Source: Rhizoclosmatium globosum
Taxonomy: Eukaryota > Chytridiomycota > Chytridiomycetes > Chytridiales > Chytriomycetaceae
NCBI GenBank assembly: GCA_002104985.1
Contig: MCGO01000133.1
Span: 1-64,000 of the forward strand
Direction of reading: 5' to 3'
Length of the DNA: 64,000 bases
This document shows positions 43,609 to 55,395 of the stretch, in pieces. The notes below the pieces were generated by a model that saw nothing but the letters and a program-made list of their open reading frames with translations, was not told where the DNA came from and did no database searches. Position 1 is the stretch's first letter, and each line of letters begins with the position of its first letter. Both the position numbers and the translations under genes were made by a program.

Positions 43609-45584
43609 ATGATTCATCTGTTTTCAAAGTCGGTCCGGCCATTGAGTCGATGGACCCGCACCAGCTTCAGACAGCGCACATTGAGCACAATTCCAAGCGC
43701 AATCCGCGGATCGACAGCGACAGCCAAGCATCGATCGACTGGAATTGGACTTGGGCTTGGACTTGGATTGACACTTGGACTCGGCCTGTCCCTCGCTCGA
43801 ACCGAACCGCTTTCACTCGATTCGGCGACTCAAACGCAAATTAAAAGTGATTTAAAACTATCTCAAAATGAGGCAAAGTGCGTGGCAAAACAGGAACCAC
43901 GTCAAAGTCGCCTTCAACTTGTGTTTGGTTTTGCCCGCATTTGCTTTCGAACTCTGTCGCTTGGCCTTGTCTTTGCTCCGCTGTTTGTTCTGTTTCCTGT
44001 GTGGCTTGTTGTGAGGGGCGATTGGTGGTTGGATCTGGCGACAGCGACTTGCGGGCTGGCGGGTGAGAGCTTTGAGTACATAGCATTCCTAATAATGTGT
44101 CAATAAGGACCTATCTATATTAAGTTATGTCAGTGGGTCGCAATGAGACAAGACTTGTTCTCTCAAGAAGTGTGTACAGCTTTTGCTAAACTGCAGTCAA
44201 ACTCCCCTCCTCATGCATTCAAACATACGCGCGAAATTGTGGAAGAAATGTTGAATGATCCTTTGAATGGTTTTATTACTGCGAATGGCAAACGACTGGT
44301 GATTGAAGATGTCTTCGTTGAATTTGATCCTATTCCTGTTGGCGTTGGAGCTGTCGCACAAGTTCATCGTGCAGTACTGAAACCTCAATATGTACCATCT
44401 GATATTATTGGGCCGAAAGACTCTGAAGCGCGTGTTGCTGTGAAGGTCCTACATCCTGGAATCGTTCCCTTGATTGAGATGGATTTGACTTTACTTCAAC
44501 TCAGCGGAAAACTGGTAAATATGGTCATGCCTGGCGCGAAATACTTGGCAATTGATGAAGAGTTGGAAACGTTCGCTGGTATGACTGAATAACTCTCCTA
44601 CCAAAGCATCATTTTGACTCTATCCTACAACACAGATATGATGCGTCGACAACTCGATCTGTCAATCGAACACAACAACTTAATCCGTTTTCGAGAAAAC
44701 TTTGGCACTCCCAAAAAGGGCGAACTGAAATTAGACGTGTCCTTCCCAGCCCCCATAATTGGCACTCCCCAAGTAATGATGGAAGAATTCTGTGACGGAA
44801 TCCGATGTACAACAATTTTAGAAATGGAAGGAGGGATGGGCGGAACATTTGACGAACAAGTCATCAAAATCGGATTACCAGCCTTCATTGTACGTCACAC
44901 CGTTATCTCCTCCAACCCTTAATTCCTAACCGCTTTCCCTCCCCACAGCGTATGATAATGAAACACAACTTCATCCACGCAGACCTCCACGCCGGAAACA
45001 TGCTCCTAACCTTCAAAAAACCCTCCACCTCCTCAACACCCCCCGAATTCGCTCCACCCTCCCTCTACAAAACCTTCCACTCCTCACCCATCTCAACCCG
45101 CCGCGAAATCCTCGAAACCCTGAAATCCCAAGGCTACATCCCGCACCTAATATTCCTCGACGTAGGTCTAACCGCAACCCTGTCCCCCAAATCCCTCGAA
45201 AACATCCGTCTCGTCGCGTCAGCAGCCCTCAACGGCGACGGCGACAAAATGGCAGACCTGTTCATATCGCGATGCCGGGACCCGGGTCTCGTGATTGAGA
45301 AGGAGGAAGCAAGGGCGAGGATGAGGCGGATGGTGGATGATGTCGGGCTTGCGGCGGGGGCGAATACGATGGGTGCTGTGTTGCCGTTGAGTAAACTTAA
45401 GAGCGCGGAGGTGTTACGACAGGCTGCGGATTTCTTTCGGCGGCATCGGATTGGGCTTGATGGGGAGTGGGTTGGACTTTTTGTTGCGGCTGTGCTTGTG
45501 GAAGGGGTTGCGAGGAAGTTGGGGGGTGATGTGGATGTGCTTGAGGTTGTTGTTGATGAGGTTCCTGACGGGTTTGTTGTTTGA
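43609..45584 (+). CDS. ADCK2-like ABC1/UbiB family atypical kinase, mitochondrial
   Basis: Exons 43609-44062, 44108-44578, 44636-44889 and 44949-45584; 604 residues. Arg/Ser-rich presequence, a Gly-Leu low-complexity stretch (GLGLGLGLTLGLGL) and a hydrophobic segment near residue 115 suggest mitochondrial membrane association. UbiB hallmarks: YIKLCQW (KxGQ-type; Cys replaces Gly here), GAVAQVHRA, VAVKVLHPGI, HADLHAGN and LDVG. The family supports coenzyme Q synthesis or mitochondrial lipid homeostasis; ADCK2-like members are less characterised. The coding strand flips from C-rich to G-rich at about 45270 inside the last exon. Confidence 0.88.
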
Positions 45585-46579
45585 ATTGAAGTAAAATATT
45601 CGGAAGAAAAAGGAAAGACCTAGGGGGTTGGAGAATTTATTTAAATACACTCTCCAAAACTTTCTGTATCGACTCCTTTGTAACAATTGAAAGTAACACC
45701 AAATTCAAACATCTTGTCCTTTGCATCAGAACTTTCCAGCATAAAATATCTAACTGATATTATCACCATCCAGGTCAAACTGCATATGCACCATCAATGC
45801 CTTATTTCTAAAGAATTGGAATGTTTGGCCCAGCTATGGTTGTTTTTTTTTTCGGACACTTGATTCAGTATCTTTGATATTTATAAGTAATTGATGTTGT
45901 TTGAGTTGTTGGATTCATGTGTAATCCAAAAAGAATGTCTTCCAAATAATTCGCTTCCAGGAGATCAATATCCAATGGTTGTTTGTTGCGGATACCACTG
46001 TCGCCACCGCGCTCATGGCGTCTTTCTAAAGACTCAACAAGCATTGACCATAAACGACGTGGTTTTCTGGAATGGCTGTTGGCATTCCTTTTTGGAAAGT
46101 CGTTGACATGACAGTCACCAAAATATCATCTGCAGCAAAGGGAGAAGTGCACCAACTTTGTAGTCTACCATGATCTAATCACACTATTTAATCCGCATTT
46201 TTGAAGTCAACTAAAATAATACTACTTACGCCATCAGCCCCATTCCAATTAGAACATTGACAGATGAGGTTTGAGCAATATCAATAGAATGGACAAACGT
46301 TTTGGCCAACTCTTTTGAATTGTTTTTATCCTCCATAGAAGTTCCCAATACGAGATTTATGCTGTTTTAAGAGATAGTGTAAGGTAGTAGGCAACATAAC
46401 CCGAAGCACATTACTTTTTGTTTGATATCATTTTTATGTGCCCAAAAAGGGTGAATACAAATCACTGTCATTTTCATGCATTATTTTATGAGGGGTTTCA
46501 AAAATCATTGTTGAAACATTGTTTATTTGCTAGATTGAAACCTTGAATTAAAGAACAAAACAAATAGGTGACAGGATGC
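45585..46579. other. Intergenic, no supported gene
   Basis: Only short ORFs without domains. The part from about 46415 is homologous to 43225-43360, the 3' flank of the truncated paralogue. Confidence 0.5.
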
Positions 46580-46996
46580 TTAAAGTTTGTTAATCTGACT
46601 TGAATCTTCACCCACATCATTCATAGCTCGACCTCTATCCACAGCTGCTCCGTTTGCCTGGAATCTGGATTCAAGACAATCAAGACGGATTCTGACATCA
46701 TCCAACAGAATACAGGGATTCATCGCGTCTTCTTCCCCACTGGTTGCAGCCAAACCGCGTAACGCCACAGCGTTTCTTTCGATTCTGGCTTCAAGGGCGT
46801 TAAGTCTTGATTCATTTTCCATCATATTTTTAGTCAACCAGATAAGCCACGAGAGTGTCATGGAGGCTGGTTCAGTGTTTTGTTGTCTTCTGGAGGAACT
46901 GGGAGTCTCTCTCGGAATGGGGACAGACGTCACATTCTCGGTGCTTCTTGGGCGGCTACCTGCCCCGTGCTCAAGAAGAGTAGTGTTGCTTGACAT
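46580..46996 (-). CDS. Small unknown protein with short coiled coil
   Basis: 138 residues. A disordered Ser/Arg/Pro-rich N-terminus, then WLIWLTKNMMENESRLNALE, then two short coils. The C-terminal third is conserved in the truncated copy at 43361, arguing that it is or was a real gene family. No domain recognised. Confidence 0.45.
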   Translation of the reverse strand: MSSNTTLLEHGAGSRPRSTENVTSVPIPRETPSSSRRQQNTEPASMTLSWLIWLTKNMMENESRLNALEARIERNAVALRGLAATSGEEDAMNPCILLDDVRIRLDCLESRFQANGAAVDRGRAMNDVGEDSSQINKL

Positions 46997-47208
46997 ACCT
47001 TGTATGATTCAGATTTGTAGGGGTGGTTTATTTGGAAACTGGTTTTTTTTCCTGTTACCAGTTTGTTCCGCAAATAGCCACTACAAGAGGCGCACAATTG
47101 CCCGAACATGTTTTTCGGATCTTTTGTTTGTTTTTTGGATGGAATAACGTGTCGGGGATAAATTCCAAAGTTCGGTGACGACTAGTAGCTTGAAATAAAA
47201 CATTACTT

Positions 47209-47763
47209 TTATTCGACATTTGCCATACTCGTTCCATTACTACACTTATCATAAATCTTTCGATAAAGTGAACGAGGAATAGGAAGCAACTTAGCACGGA
47301 CATCAGTCAAGTCATTGGTAAGGAGCGGAAGTTCAGCAACCAAAAAAAGACCATCTGTCTCCCCAAAACTAATCAACGGAGACTTAAGAGCAAGCGGAAC
47401 GTCCAACTTCAAATTTTCAAGAAGCTTGAGTTCAAGCTCGACAGGAACATCGAGTTTCAAAGTCTCCAGCAACTGTAGCTCAATTTCAAGATCCGTGAGC
47501 AAGTATTTGGAGGAACCGGAATGGAGCATATCGAAACTGAATGAGGGCACCATGATTGCTTTCGCGACAACCAACGAAGGTTCTTTGATTGGATTTGGTT
47601 TCCAGAGATGGACCAGGGCTGTGGTGCCGTCACGGACGAATCGTTGGTGCGTGATTCTTGTGATTTGAGATGGGACGGAAAAGTCTACAACGACAGTTGC
47701 ATAGCTTGTATCATCTGGAAGGACTAGAGGGATGGTAGTAGATGCAACAATTGGAAGGGGCAT
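47209..47763 (-). CDS. Unknown 184-residue protein with internal Leu-rich repeat
   Basis: Open single exon. Centre holds two copies of LExLKLDVPxxLELKLLE-type 15-residue units. No signal peptide, membrane segment or family recognised. Divergent from the CxxC gene at 47929. Confidence 0.4.
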   Translation of the reverse strand: MPLPIVASTTIPLVLPDDTSYATVVVDFSVPSQITRITHQRFVRDGTTALVHLWKPNPIKEPSLVVAKAIMVPSFSFDMLHSGSSKYLLTDLEIELQLLETLKLDVPVELELKLLENLKLDVPLALKSPLISFGETDGLFLVAELPLLTNDLTDVRAKLLPIPRSLYRKIYDKCSNGTSMANVE

Positions 47764-47928
47764 TGGTTACGTGTACAAGTTGATTGAGCTTTTTTTGAAT
47801 CTATTTCTGGGTGTTTCGGTTTTTGGAGAAGGCGTCTCCTTTTCCTTTGAGTATTATTCTGAGTTTTAATGTAATAATGTCTGGGAAAGAATGTGTATAA
47901 ATGTGTATAAATCTTCCTCAGAACTCCA

Positions 47929-48944
47929 ATGCAAATGGACAGCGCACTTCAGATTCTCGACACACTCAAAACGCATCAAAGGATCCAACTTGCACTAAAT
48001 TCAACCATCGAAGATCCTGTTTATCAAAGCGAAGCCGTGATTGTATCGCTTGTTGACTTCAGCTTGTCTCGACTAGGTTGGCATTAACTTGACAGCCAAT
48101 TGAACCCATTCAAACACACGATTTAAAACAGAGTCTTTTGAGGCACCGACTTTGATCGCAAGTGCCGTGACTGTCAAACAAATCCTTTCAACTTCGATCA
48201 ACTTGCTCAATTCAAACAAGTTCAACGATAACAGTCAAAACCTTCCCTTTCTGAAACAACGAGACTATTCAGATCGAAAGGATGCACTCAAACGAAGGAT
48301 CGCTCAGATTGCGTCGTTTGTGTATGGTGGAATTGTATCCGTTCCTGGCTGGGAGGGAACTAGGCCTGTCTTTGCTCCAAAGTACGAATGTTCCGCTGCT
48401 TTGGATGTCGAGTCGTTTGTGAAGGAAGTGGTTGCTACGGTGAGGGCTACGTGGGCGTCAGTCAAAACAGATTCAGAGGATGTCAGAATGGATGTTGGAG
48501 AACAAGTGAGTGCACTTGGTACCAAGTCAACTCAAACGTGTTTTTAAATTCAAACACAGGTGGTTACTTTTATGGACGCGGAATTCTCTCGTCTCAGTTT
48601 AAATGACCCAGATCATCATGAAAGCGTTCACAAGTCATGTCCATCGTGCTTTGAAGCTCTGAAAGCTCGTACGAGTGATCAGGTGTGGTTGTATTTCTCG
48701 GAATGCTGCATTGAGATGCAAACCAAGGTATTATTCCTCCTAGTCTCCTTTCTCCTGATTGAATTCTTTGGTTTACTCATGGAATACTTAACAGGTCTTG
48801 GATACAATTGAAGACCCTTCTCTTCGAGATAGAAGACGTGCCGCGAACAAGAATGTGGATGCATTTTTGGCTCGAATTGAATCCCAGCGAGAGAACGCAG
48901 ATCTTTTCATGCGAGATTTAGAACAACTTGCTGAATTTGAGTAA
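47929..48944 (+). CDS. Unknown CxxC-family protein, copy 2
   Basis: Exons 47929-48076, 48132-48505, 48560-48727 and 48795-48944; 279 residues. Aligns with 41757-42715: SLVDFSLSRL, HKSCPSCFEAL (CxxC), ECCIEMQTKVLD and RRRAANKNVDAFL. It has one more intron and a different middle. Shared Cys spacing in both copies marks the conserved core. Function unknown; no membrane segment. Confidence 0.6.
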
Positions 48945-48957
48945 AGTAAAGTAGAAG

Positions 48958-50023
48958 ATGAGTAATCATTACATTGTTGACATAAACCTTCTATTTGTTC
49001 GAAATCAACATTCGAAATCAATGCAAGCCCTTATCAACACCTGGATTTCGGCTCCACCACCTCCACAAAATCCATCAGTAAACATGAAACAACCAGCCTA
49101 CTTTCTGGCGCACGGGTCTCCCTTCTGGATCCCAAACAAGACCGCTTCAGGCCCAGCCTTCCTGAAGAAACTTGGGAAAGAGATCCTATCCTCACCTTCA
49201 CCTCCAAAGTCAATGCTCATCATTAGTGCTCACTGGGAAACAAACAACGGTGTCAAAGTTACCACCGCTGCAACACATAAACTGTTGTATGACTATTACG
49301 GATTCCCAAAGAACTTTTACGATGTGAAATACCCTGCGAAGGGTGATCCAGCGATGGCACAAGAAACCATTTCGTTGCTCAAAAAGGCTGGATTCAAAGT
49401 TGATGAGGAACGAGAACGTGGCTTGGACCATGGAGTATTCACACCACTTATATATCTGTAGGTTTCCTTCTCCAATTCTCTATATATCCTTCCCTTACCC
49501 TTCACAAAGCTATAACTCTTACTCCCAAACCAGATTCCCAAACCAAGAACTCCCAATTGTCCAACTTTCTCTCCCAATCACAAACAAAACCGAAGACTAC
49601 TACCGCCTCGGCGCCGCCCTCCGCCCACTACGCGACCAAGGCGTCATGATCGTTGGATCCGGATTCATTCTCCACAACCTCCGCCTTCTTATGCCCAAAT
49701 TCCAGAATGGCGGGTCTGAGTTGGATCCGATTTTACCGTGGGCTGATGAATTCGTGAAAGCTTCTGAGAAGGTTGCGTTGGATGTTCCAGCGTCTGAGGA
49801 AGGGAGGAAAGAGGGGGTGTTGGGCTTGTTCAAGTTGAATAGTTATTCGACTGCTCATCCTTCCCCGGAACATTTCGCTCCGTTTGTGGTTGCTGTTGGA
49901 GCTGCAGGTGGAGATGCTGGGCATTTGATTCATTCACATTGGTGGGGTGGCCTTGAAAGTGAGGATTCTTTCCGGTTTGGAGAACTGGGGGAAAAGACTG
50001 AGGGTGTAAGGAATGAATTGTAA
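48958..50023 (+). CDS. LigB/DODA-type extradiol dioxygenase-like protein
   Basis: Exons 48958-49457 and 49534-50023; 329 residues. Family positions: AHGSPFWIPN (first His), SAHWETNNGV, RGLDHGVFTPL and a C-terminal HSHWW. Members cleave catechols or DOPA between ring carbons using non-haem iron or zinc; the substrate here is unknown. The first ~40 residues before MKQPAYFLAHG are an extra N-terminus, and translation may begin at that internal Met instead. Coding strand turns from C-rich to G-rich near 49700. Confidence 0.82.
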
Positions 50024-50125
50024 AACTGAATAAATTTATCATAATTAAATGAACACTGGAATTTTGTCAGTGTGCACAAGGGGCTGACAAGATGAACAGC
50101 CCTAGTTGGAATTCTCAAAAGGAAA

Positions 50126-51431
50126 ATGACAGACCCTCAACCAAACAGCGACTTTGTGATTGAAGACGCGTTGGACCACCGGAATTCAACACAGACATTA
50201 ATAGATGAAGTCGCTCTCACCGTTGAAAAGGAGAAGCTGTCTCAAGAACCACCATCACAACCTCTGAACTGGTGGACTAAACCAACTCTTCTGAAACGAG
50301 ACGCGATGCCCGAATGGTATCAGGTGATCTACCTCATCTCCTCATCACACGGCAAACTAAACAGCTAAAAACCAGCACGAATACTTTATTTGGACAGGCT
50401 ACAGGCCCATAACAGGGAGCACCTGGGATTGTCTCTATTCCATCACATATCTGCACAACGAGACCGGAAACATATGGACACACGGACTCGGCGCACTTTT
50501 ATTCATTTTATTGACTGGATACACGTGGGGCCATCTATTCAGAGAGGATGGGTTGACGGGCGTGAATTGGCGGGATCATCTGATAGCCCTTGAACTGTGC
50601 GTCGTTCATTATGTCCTTAGATTGGAAACTCACAATTGTGGATTTAGGCATATTGGAGTAATATCGTGTCTGTTCTTTTCAGCAGTGTTTCATACGATGT
50701 GTAGTCATTCTCAAACTGTTCATCGATCGTGTTTAAAGGCGGATTACGTGGGAATCGTATTGCATATTGGGGGTTGTTTCGTCGCCTCTATTTATTACTG
50801 CTTTTATTGCGAAAAGATGCTGCAGACAATCTATCTCGCGCTTATTATCTCGTTTGGTGCTGCTGTGGTTTGTTCCCTCGACTTTCCTTGGATTCACGTG
50901 TTTATCAGGACCTGACAGATATTCACGAACGTATCAAAACGATTCATGAAGCGAGAATACGCGAGGTTGCGTTTGGGCTTCTTCATCGGCTTTGGGTTCT
51001 GGGGAATAATTCCTATAATCCATTCCTGTTTAATACATAGCGTGAGTCTTTAAATATCATCAGACCTAAAAGTAACTGACTCCTCGCACAGTTTCAATTC
51101 ACTCAACGATCCATCGGACTCAACTACATATTTATTGTCGCCCTGTTTGACTTTGGGGGTGCTATGATATTCAACTTTCGCATTCCCGAACGGTTTATAC
51201 CGGGATCGTTTGACTATATTGTATGTTCGTACTTTTGAAGGTCGCCTTTGTTTAGCTAGTCTTTACTAGGGTCAGAGCCATCAAATCATGCATATCTGCA
51301 TTGTTCTCGGAGCAATCACGCATTACTTGGGATTCATCGAAGTATTCAAATTCTGGCATGTTCAAAATGGCGTGTGCGCACTATCGTGGGATCAAATGGA
51401 CGTTGGTGTTGGGTCAACTATGGGATGGTGA
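50126..51431 (+). CDS. PAQR (adiponectin receptor/hemolysin III) membrane protein
   Basis: Exons 50126-50323, 50376-50867, 50919-51041, 51092-51220 and 51270-51431. Family signatures in order: EWYQ then TGYRPI, YLHNETGNIWTH, FSAVFHTMCSHS (metal His), RIPERFIPGSFD and GQSHQIMH (metal His). Seven helices in all. The in-frame TGA at 50913 is removed by a 51-nt intron, 50868-50918. A second 51-nt intron (50599-50649) may also be excised, giving 350 rather than 367 residues. Fungal homologues (Izh) act in sterol and zinc homeostasis; ceramidase-type hydrolysis is expected. Confidence 0.88.
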
Positions 51432-51514
51432 TTGCTCTTTAACATCACTATATCTATCAAACTCCTTTATTTTATTGTTATCATAAATCTTCCATTCCTG
51501 CGGGTTCGTAGCCA

Positions 51515-52957
51515 CTAAACTGGAGTTGTAATATGACTCGAAGAATAAATGCAACTGCGTTGATACCTAACGAAATAATTACTTATCCATGGATCGTATT
51601 GGGAATCGTCACCTCCTGCAACATATGATAGCCTAATCTGCCTGTCATTCCGAGACTCGTTCGCATAGATGAAAGAGAGGAGGAACAAATACATGGCTGA
51701 TACGTGTAAGAACTATGAATATGTTCGATTTCAATTATTGATAGTTTGATAGAAAGAGAACTCACCAGCAACGAAATAAGCCATTGAACCGTGACAGGTG
51801 CAAACTCCAACACCAACAGACAGATATAATCATAAACCACAATAACCAGCAAACAGACTCCAAAAATAAAGCAAAGCTGCAAGAATATCTTCTTCTGCTG
51901 GAAATTAACCATCATACTCTTCTTCCTCGTCCCTCCACCTCTCTTTAGAACGCTTCCATGCTTGATATACGCAGCGAAACCTTCCCCGCTCCAGCTCGAA
52001 TTCTCCTCTCCTTCAACAGGAAGCAGCAAGTCATCCTCGTCATCATACCCACCTGCAATTCCCACACTCAACATATTCAAACTCTCCATTCTTTGTCCCC
52101 TCAATGCCATTTCCAAACTCGTCATGCTCTGCTCCAAAGTGGCAGAAGAATCCATCCCAAACATGATGCTGTACGCGCTTGTTCCAACTTGTTGAGGGGT
52201 AGGTTCAAGGTGTTCACGCGATGTTCCGTATGTACCTCGAACGCCGCTTGGGAATTGGGAGGGAGAGATGTATCGCGACTGTGTGGGACTTAGAAGAACG
52301 TCTGGGCCGCCGGTTGCACTGATGGCGCTTTCGGAGCGGGGTTGGATAGGTTGGTTCACACTTGGAACTCTGCTGATGGGTTTTAAGTTGGAAAAAGAAG
52401 CCTCGCCGATGGGCTTGCCAAGGGGTGTTGCTTGGAGTTGGAGTTGATTGCTGCCACTAAGGCCAGGAGGGACCCTGTTTCCAGTGTTGGCTCGGGATAT
52501 TGATGTAGCTGCGTTGTTTGGTATGGCAAGTTTAGCGCTTAATGGGCCGGCTGTTGTTGACAGCTGTTGAGCTTTGCGAAGGGCAGCGGGAACATTCTTG
52601 CTCAAAGAATGCGTCAATTGCTTAAATATAAGTGTGCTTAAGATTTACCTTAGTTGCGACGGCCAAAGACGCGTTTCTCGCTGAGGTATGTTGAAATGTG
52701 GGCACTCCAGATATCGCAACCTTGATCAAATTCCCAAAATTATCTCCATCATCATCCTCATAACTCCTGCTTCCTCCAGATGAATGGCTACCCTGCAGGA
52801 ACTTTGTAAACATGGTTTCATCATATTCATCATCAGACTCGTTGCTGTCGTTATCATCTTCCTCTGCATCGATTTCATCCTGTGTCAACACAAAAACGTC
52901 AGAAAACGGATCTGTGCCATCACCCTCTCCAGATTTGTGACTTCCTCGACGGGACAT
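51515..52957 (-). CDS. Acidic/low-complexity protein with C-terminal membrane helices, unknown
   Basis: Exons 52957-52649, 52620-51766 and 51712-51515; 453 residues. The N-terminus is Asp/Glu/Ser-rich, then a Pro/Ser/Gln linker, then FQQKKIFLQLCFIFG begins a membrane domain of about four helices (near 315-410). The last intron acceptor is placed to keep the helix LHVSAMYLFLLSFIY open. Tail is charged. No family recognised; probably an organellar or secretory membrane adaptor. Confidence 0.62.
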
Positions 52958-53008
52958 TGTATACAGGTTAGGTTCTTGTTTTCGATTGAGTTCGAAAAAT
53001 TGTCAAAG

Positions 53009-53787
53009 ATGGCAACTTCAACTCACGGAGGAACAGACTGGAATCGCCACCACGGGCGTGTTGGGTACGTAATTTTAAGCTCAATACGTAAGGTTTACGC
53101 TTTCGAAGTGCAACGCTTTTGGAAAACTGGGTTGAAGAACGAGCTGTGAGCGACAAGATTCTCGCTGAACGCGGCGAGTTTGCAAGCGTCAGCAAGCGAG
53201 GACACCATGTAATAACGTTTTGATTACGCTCTTCTTCGACAACTGATGGAAGTTATAGGATATTCTTATCAATGATCAAAGAGTGCGGGAAGTTCAAACA
53301 ACATCCAAAGCCGCGTTTGCCATTTCAGCTTCACGATCCGACCCAAACAAAATTGAGCGTGGCAAGCGTAGACAGTTAGTGGAAGCTGAACTGATGAAGC
53401 AGGCAATGTAAGGGCTCCCATCCTTGTCTCCATTGTTGAATACCAAGTAAATCCTCATCCACCACATTCAGTGAAGAACTGAAAGAGCCTCCCATCGACC
53501 GTTCCGCAAAAGAATGGATTTCAACAGCACACAACGATTTCACAAGTTCAGCCCAACCAATCGAGCTTGGACTTCACCTTCCTCCAGAACCTGTCACTGC
53601 AAAATATAACCACCCAATCACTTTCTGGAGTGATCATGCAACAAAAGGATGCGGAACAGTTATTTGCTCAACCGCGTTTACCACGTCCGAAGCACCAAGT
53701 GCAGAGCAGGGAGTTCAGTTTGGAAAACACGCAGCTTTTAGTACTCCAATTAAGGAATTTAAGAGAGGTCCTGTGAAGGATGTCTGA
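53009..53787 (+). CDS. Unknown 174-residue spliced protein
   Basis: Exons 53009-53068, 53259-53407 and 53472-53787 keep phase and give 174 residues starting MATSTHGGTDWNRHHGRVGY. Basic middle, then a Pro/Ser/Thr tail with ATKGCGTVICS and AAFSTPIKEF. The HGGTDWN head and short Phe/Thr motifs faintly recall axonemal microtubule-inner proteins of flagellate organisms; I cannot support that family. The first intron is 190 nt and shares words with the kinase intron. Confidence 0.5.
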
Positions 53788-53867
53788 GAGATTCAAGGGG
53801 TGGAAAGATGTGAAAATAAATACCATCCTTGTCAGCCTTCCTTGTTGCGATCAAGAATGTCCCAAGA

Positions 53868-54857
53868 ATGACCAATCTCACAAATCTTCCAAACGAGCTT
53901 CTCACACCAATATTCGCGTACATCCATCCAAGGAAGGTATTCAAGCTCCGTCGCCTCTCAAAACGAATCAACTCAATCCTGACCACAACCCACTTTGCAC
54001 TTCAAGTCCTGACATCCACAGTAGGACCTCCGGGTCCCCATCTTGATGCATTGACTATGGTGATGCTCTACAGCGGTTCTGAATACGGCTCGACGGCTGT
54101 AAGCACCGACTTCCTTTTCGCTCCACCTGCATTCCAGGAAGTGATTGCGGGTCTGTACTGGAAACATCGACCCAAGATGATTCAAAATCTAAGAAAATCG
54201 GGTCAAAAGCGTTCTGACTGGCAACTGCTCGCGAAGATACCTCCAGCAGTGGGACTTATGACCAGTCTTACCCACGTGGAATTAACAGGATTTGATGGAT
54301 CTATTCCTTCTGAAATCGGAATGCTTGTGAATCTGGAGATTCTTCAGATAACTGATTGTGCATTTGATGATGCAGTTATTCCAGACGAATTGGGAATGCT
54401 GATGAAACTCAAGATGCTCGCAATCGATAACTGTAACATATCTGGGCCTTTTCCGGAAGTCGTTTGCAGTCTCGTTGGCTTGGATAGGCTGTCGCTTGTT
54501 TCCAATAGACTCTATGGAAACATTCCAGCATCAATCGGAAACTTGAAACAGTTGACCCGCCTTCGATTGTCTCATAATAACTTGTCTGGTCCAATTCCAC
54601 AAGAGATTGGATATATCGAAGAGTTGGATACTCTTGATCTTTCACATAACAAGTTGTCAGGGTCCATACCCCAAAGCTTTTCTCAGCTTGGCCATCTATG
54701 GATTATGCATCTCAACAATAACCTTTTGACCGGAGAAATTCCTCGGGAATTCTTGGAAAATTGCCAAACTCTCAGCAATGGTTATCCACTAGATTTTGTT
54801 TTGACAAACAATTTAGGTTTACACTGTGATGAAAACATCTTCCCTTTGAAACTGTAG
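53868..54857 (+). CDS. F-box plus leucine-rich-repeat protein, intact paralogue
   Basis: Single exon, 329 residues from MTNLTNLPNELLTPIF (upstream Met at 53829 possible). F-box residues 1-45, linker, then about seven LRRs (GSIPSEIGMLVNLEIL, GPFPEVVC, GNIPASIGNLKQL and so on). Same order and linker as the frameshifted paralogue at 37762, for which it serves as the template. SCF substrate receptor role is inferred. Confidence 0.75.
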   Translation: MTNLTNLPNELLTPIFAYIHPRKVFKLRRLSKRINSILTTTHFALQVLTSTVGPPGPHLDALTMVMLYSGSEYGSTAVSTDFLFAPPAFQEVIAGLYWKHRPKMIQNLRKSGQKRSDWQLLAKIPPAVGLMTSLTHVELTGFDGSIPSEIGMLVNLEILQITDCAFDDAVIPDELGMLMKLKMLAIDNCNISGPFPEVVCSLVGLDRLSLVSNRLYGNIPASIGNLKQLTRLRLSHNNLSGPIPQEIGYIEELDTLDLSHNKLSGSIPQSFSQLGHLWIMHLNNNLLTGEIPREFLENCQTLSNGYPLDFVLTNNLGLHCDENIFPLKL

Positions 54858-55395
54858 CATCGAATACGTTTTAAATTTAACTCTCAATCTTTTCAAATTT
54901 TATTCTTGAAGGTTCATTTAAAATTGATTCCATGAAATTCAACCAGCCACAGTGATAAGGAAGTCATCCCAGCCATTTTAGTTGCAATGCACGCCGGTGC
55001 TGCCTCCTTCGACTGGATGTCATTTGACCCGAATGAGTCGCTATGTCGTTCGGATGGTGCATGTCCACTTGTACAGCAAGGCAAGTCCATAAAGAACTCT
55101 CCAAAACCCATACTTCAGTCCAGAGGGATTGCAAGTAGTGTATACTGTCTGGCACGGTGGGTACAATAAGGCACTTGCTGGAATACTCGCTATTTCCACA
55201 AAGACAGTGGATTCAATTCCAAGCGATTTGATTGAAAACGGTGCAGCTATATTATCGCTTGTATTTCTTTCGTTAGATTTATGAAGTCATTGTATTACGA
55301 ACTATTCTTTGGATAATTTGCGATTGACTGATACTGCTGAGATGAGATCTTTCATTGTACTAATAAAGAGGAAATGAACTATAAAACGAGAAATG
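54858..55395. other. Intergenic, nothing recognised
   Basis: Between two 3' ends; short ORFs without domains. Confidence 0.5.

Noticed and set aside
50868..50918. In-frame TGA in the PAQR gene as stop or read-through
   Set aside because: A 51-nt GT-AG intron with CTGACAG end removes it and restores a family-like NVSKRFMKREYARLR loop.
53127..53215. Hairpin-rich intron words as CRISPR-like repeat
   Set aside because: Not regularly spaced; lies in a eukaryotic intron.
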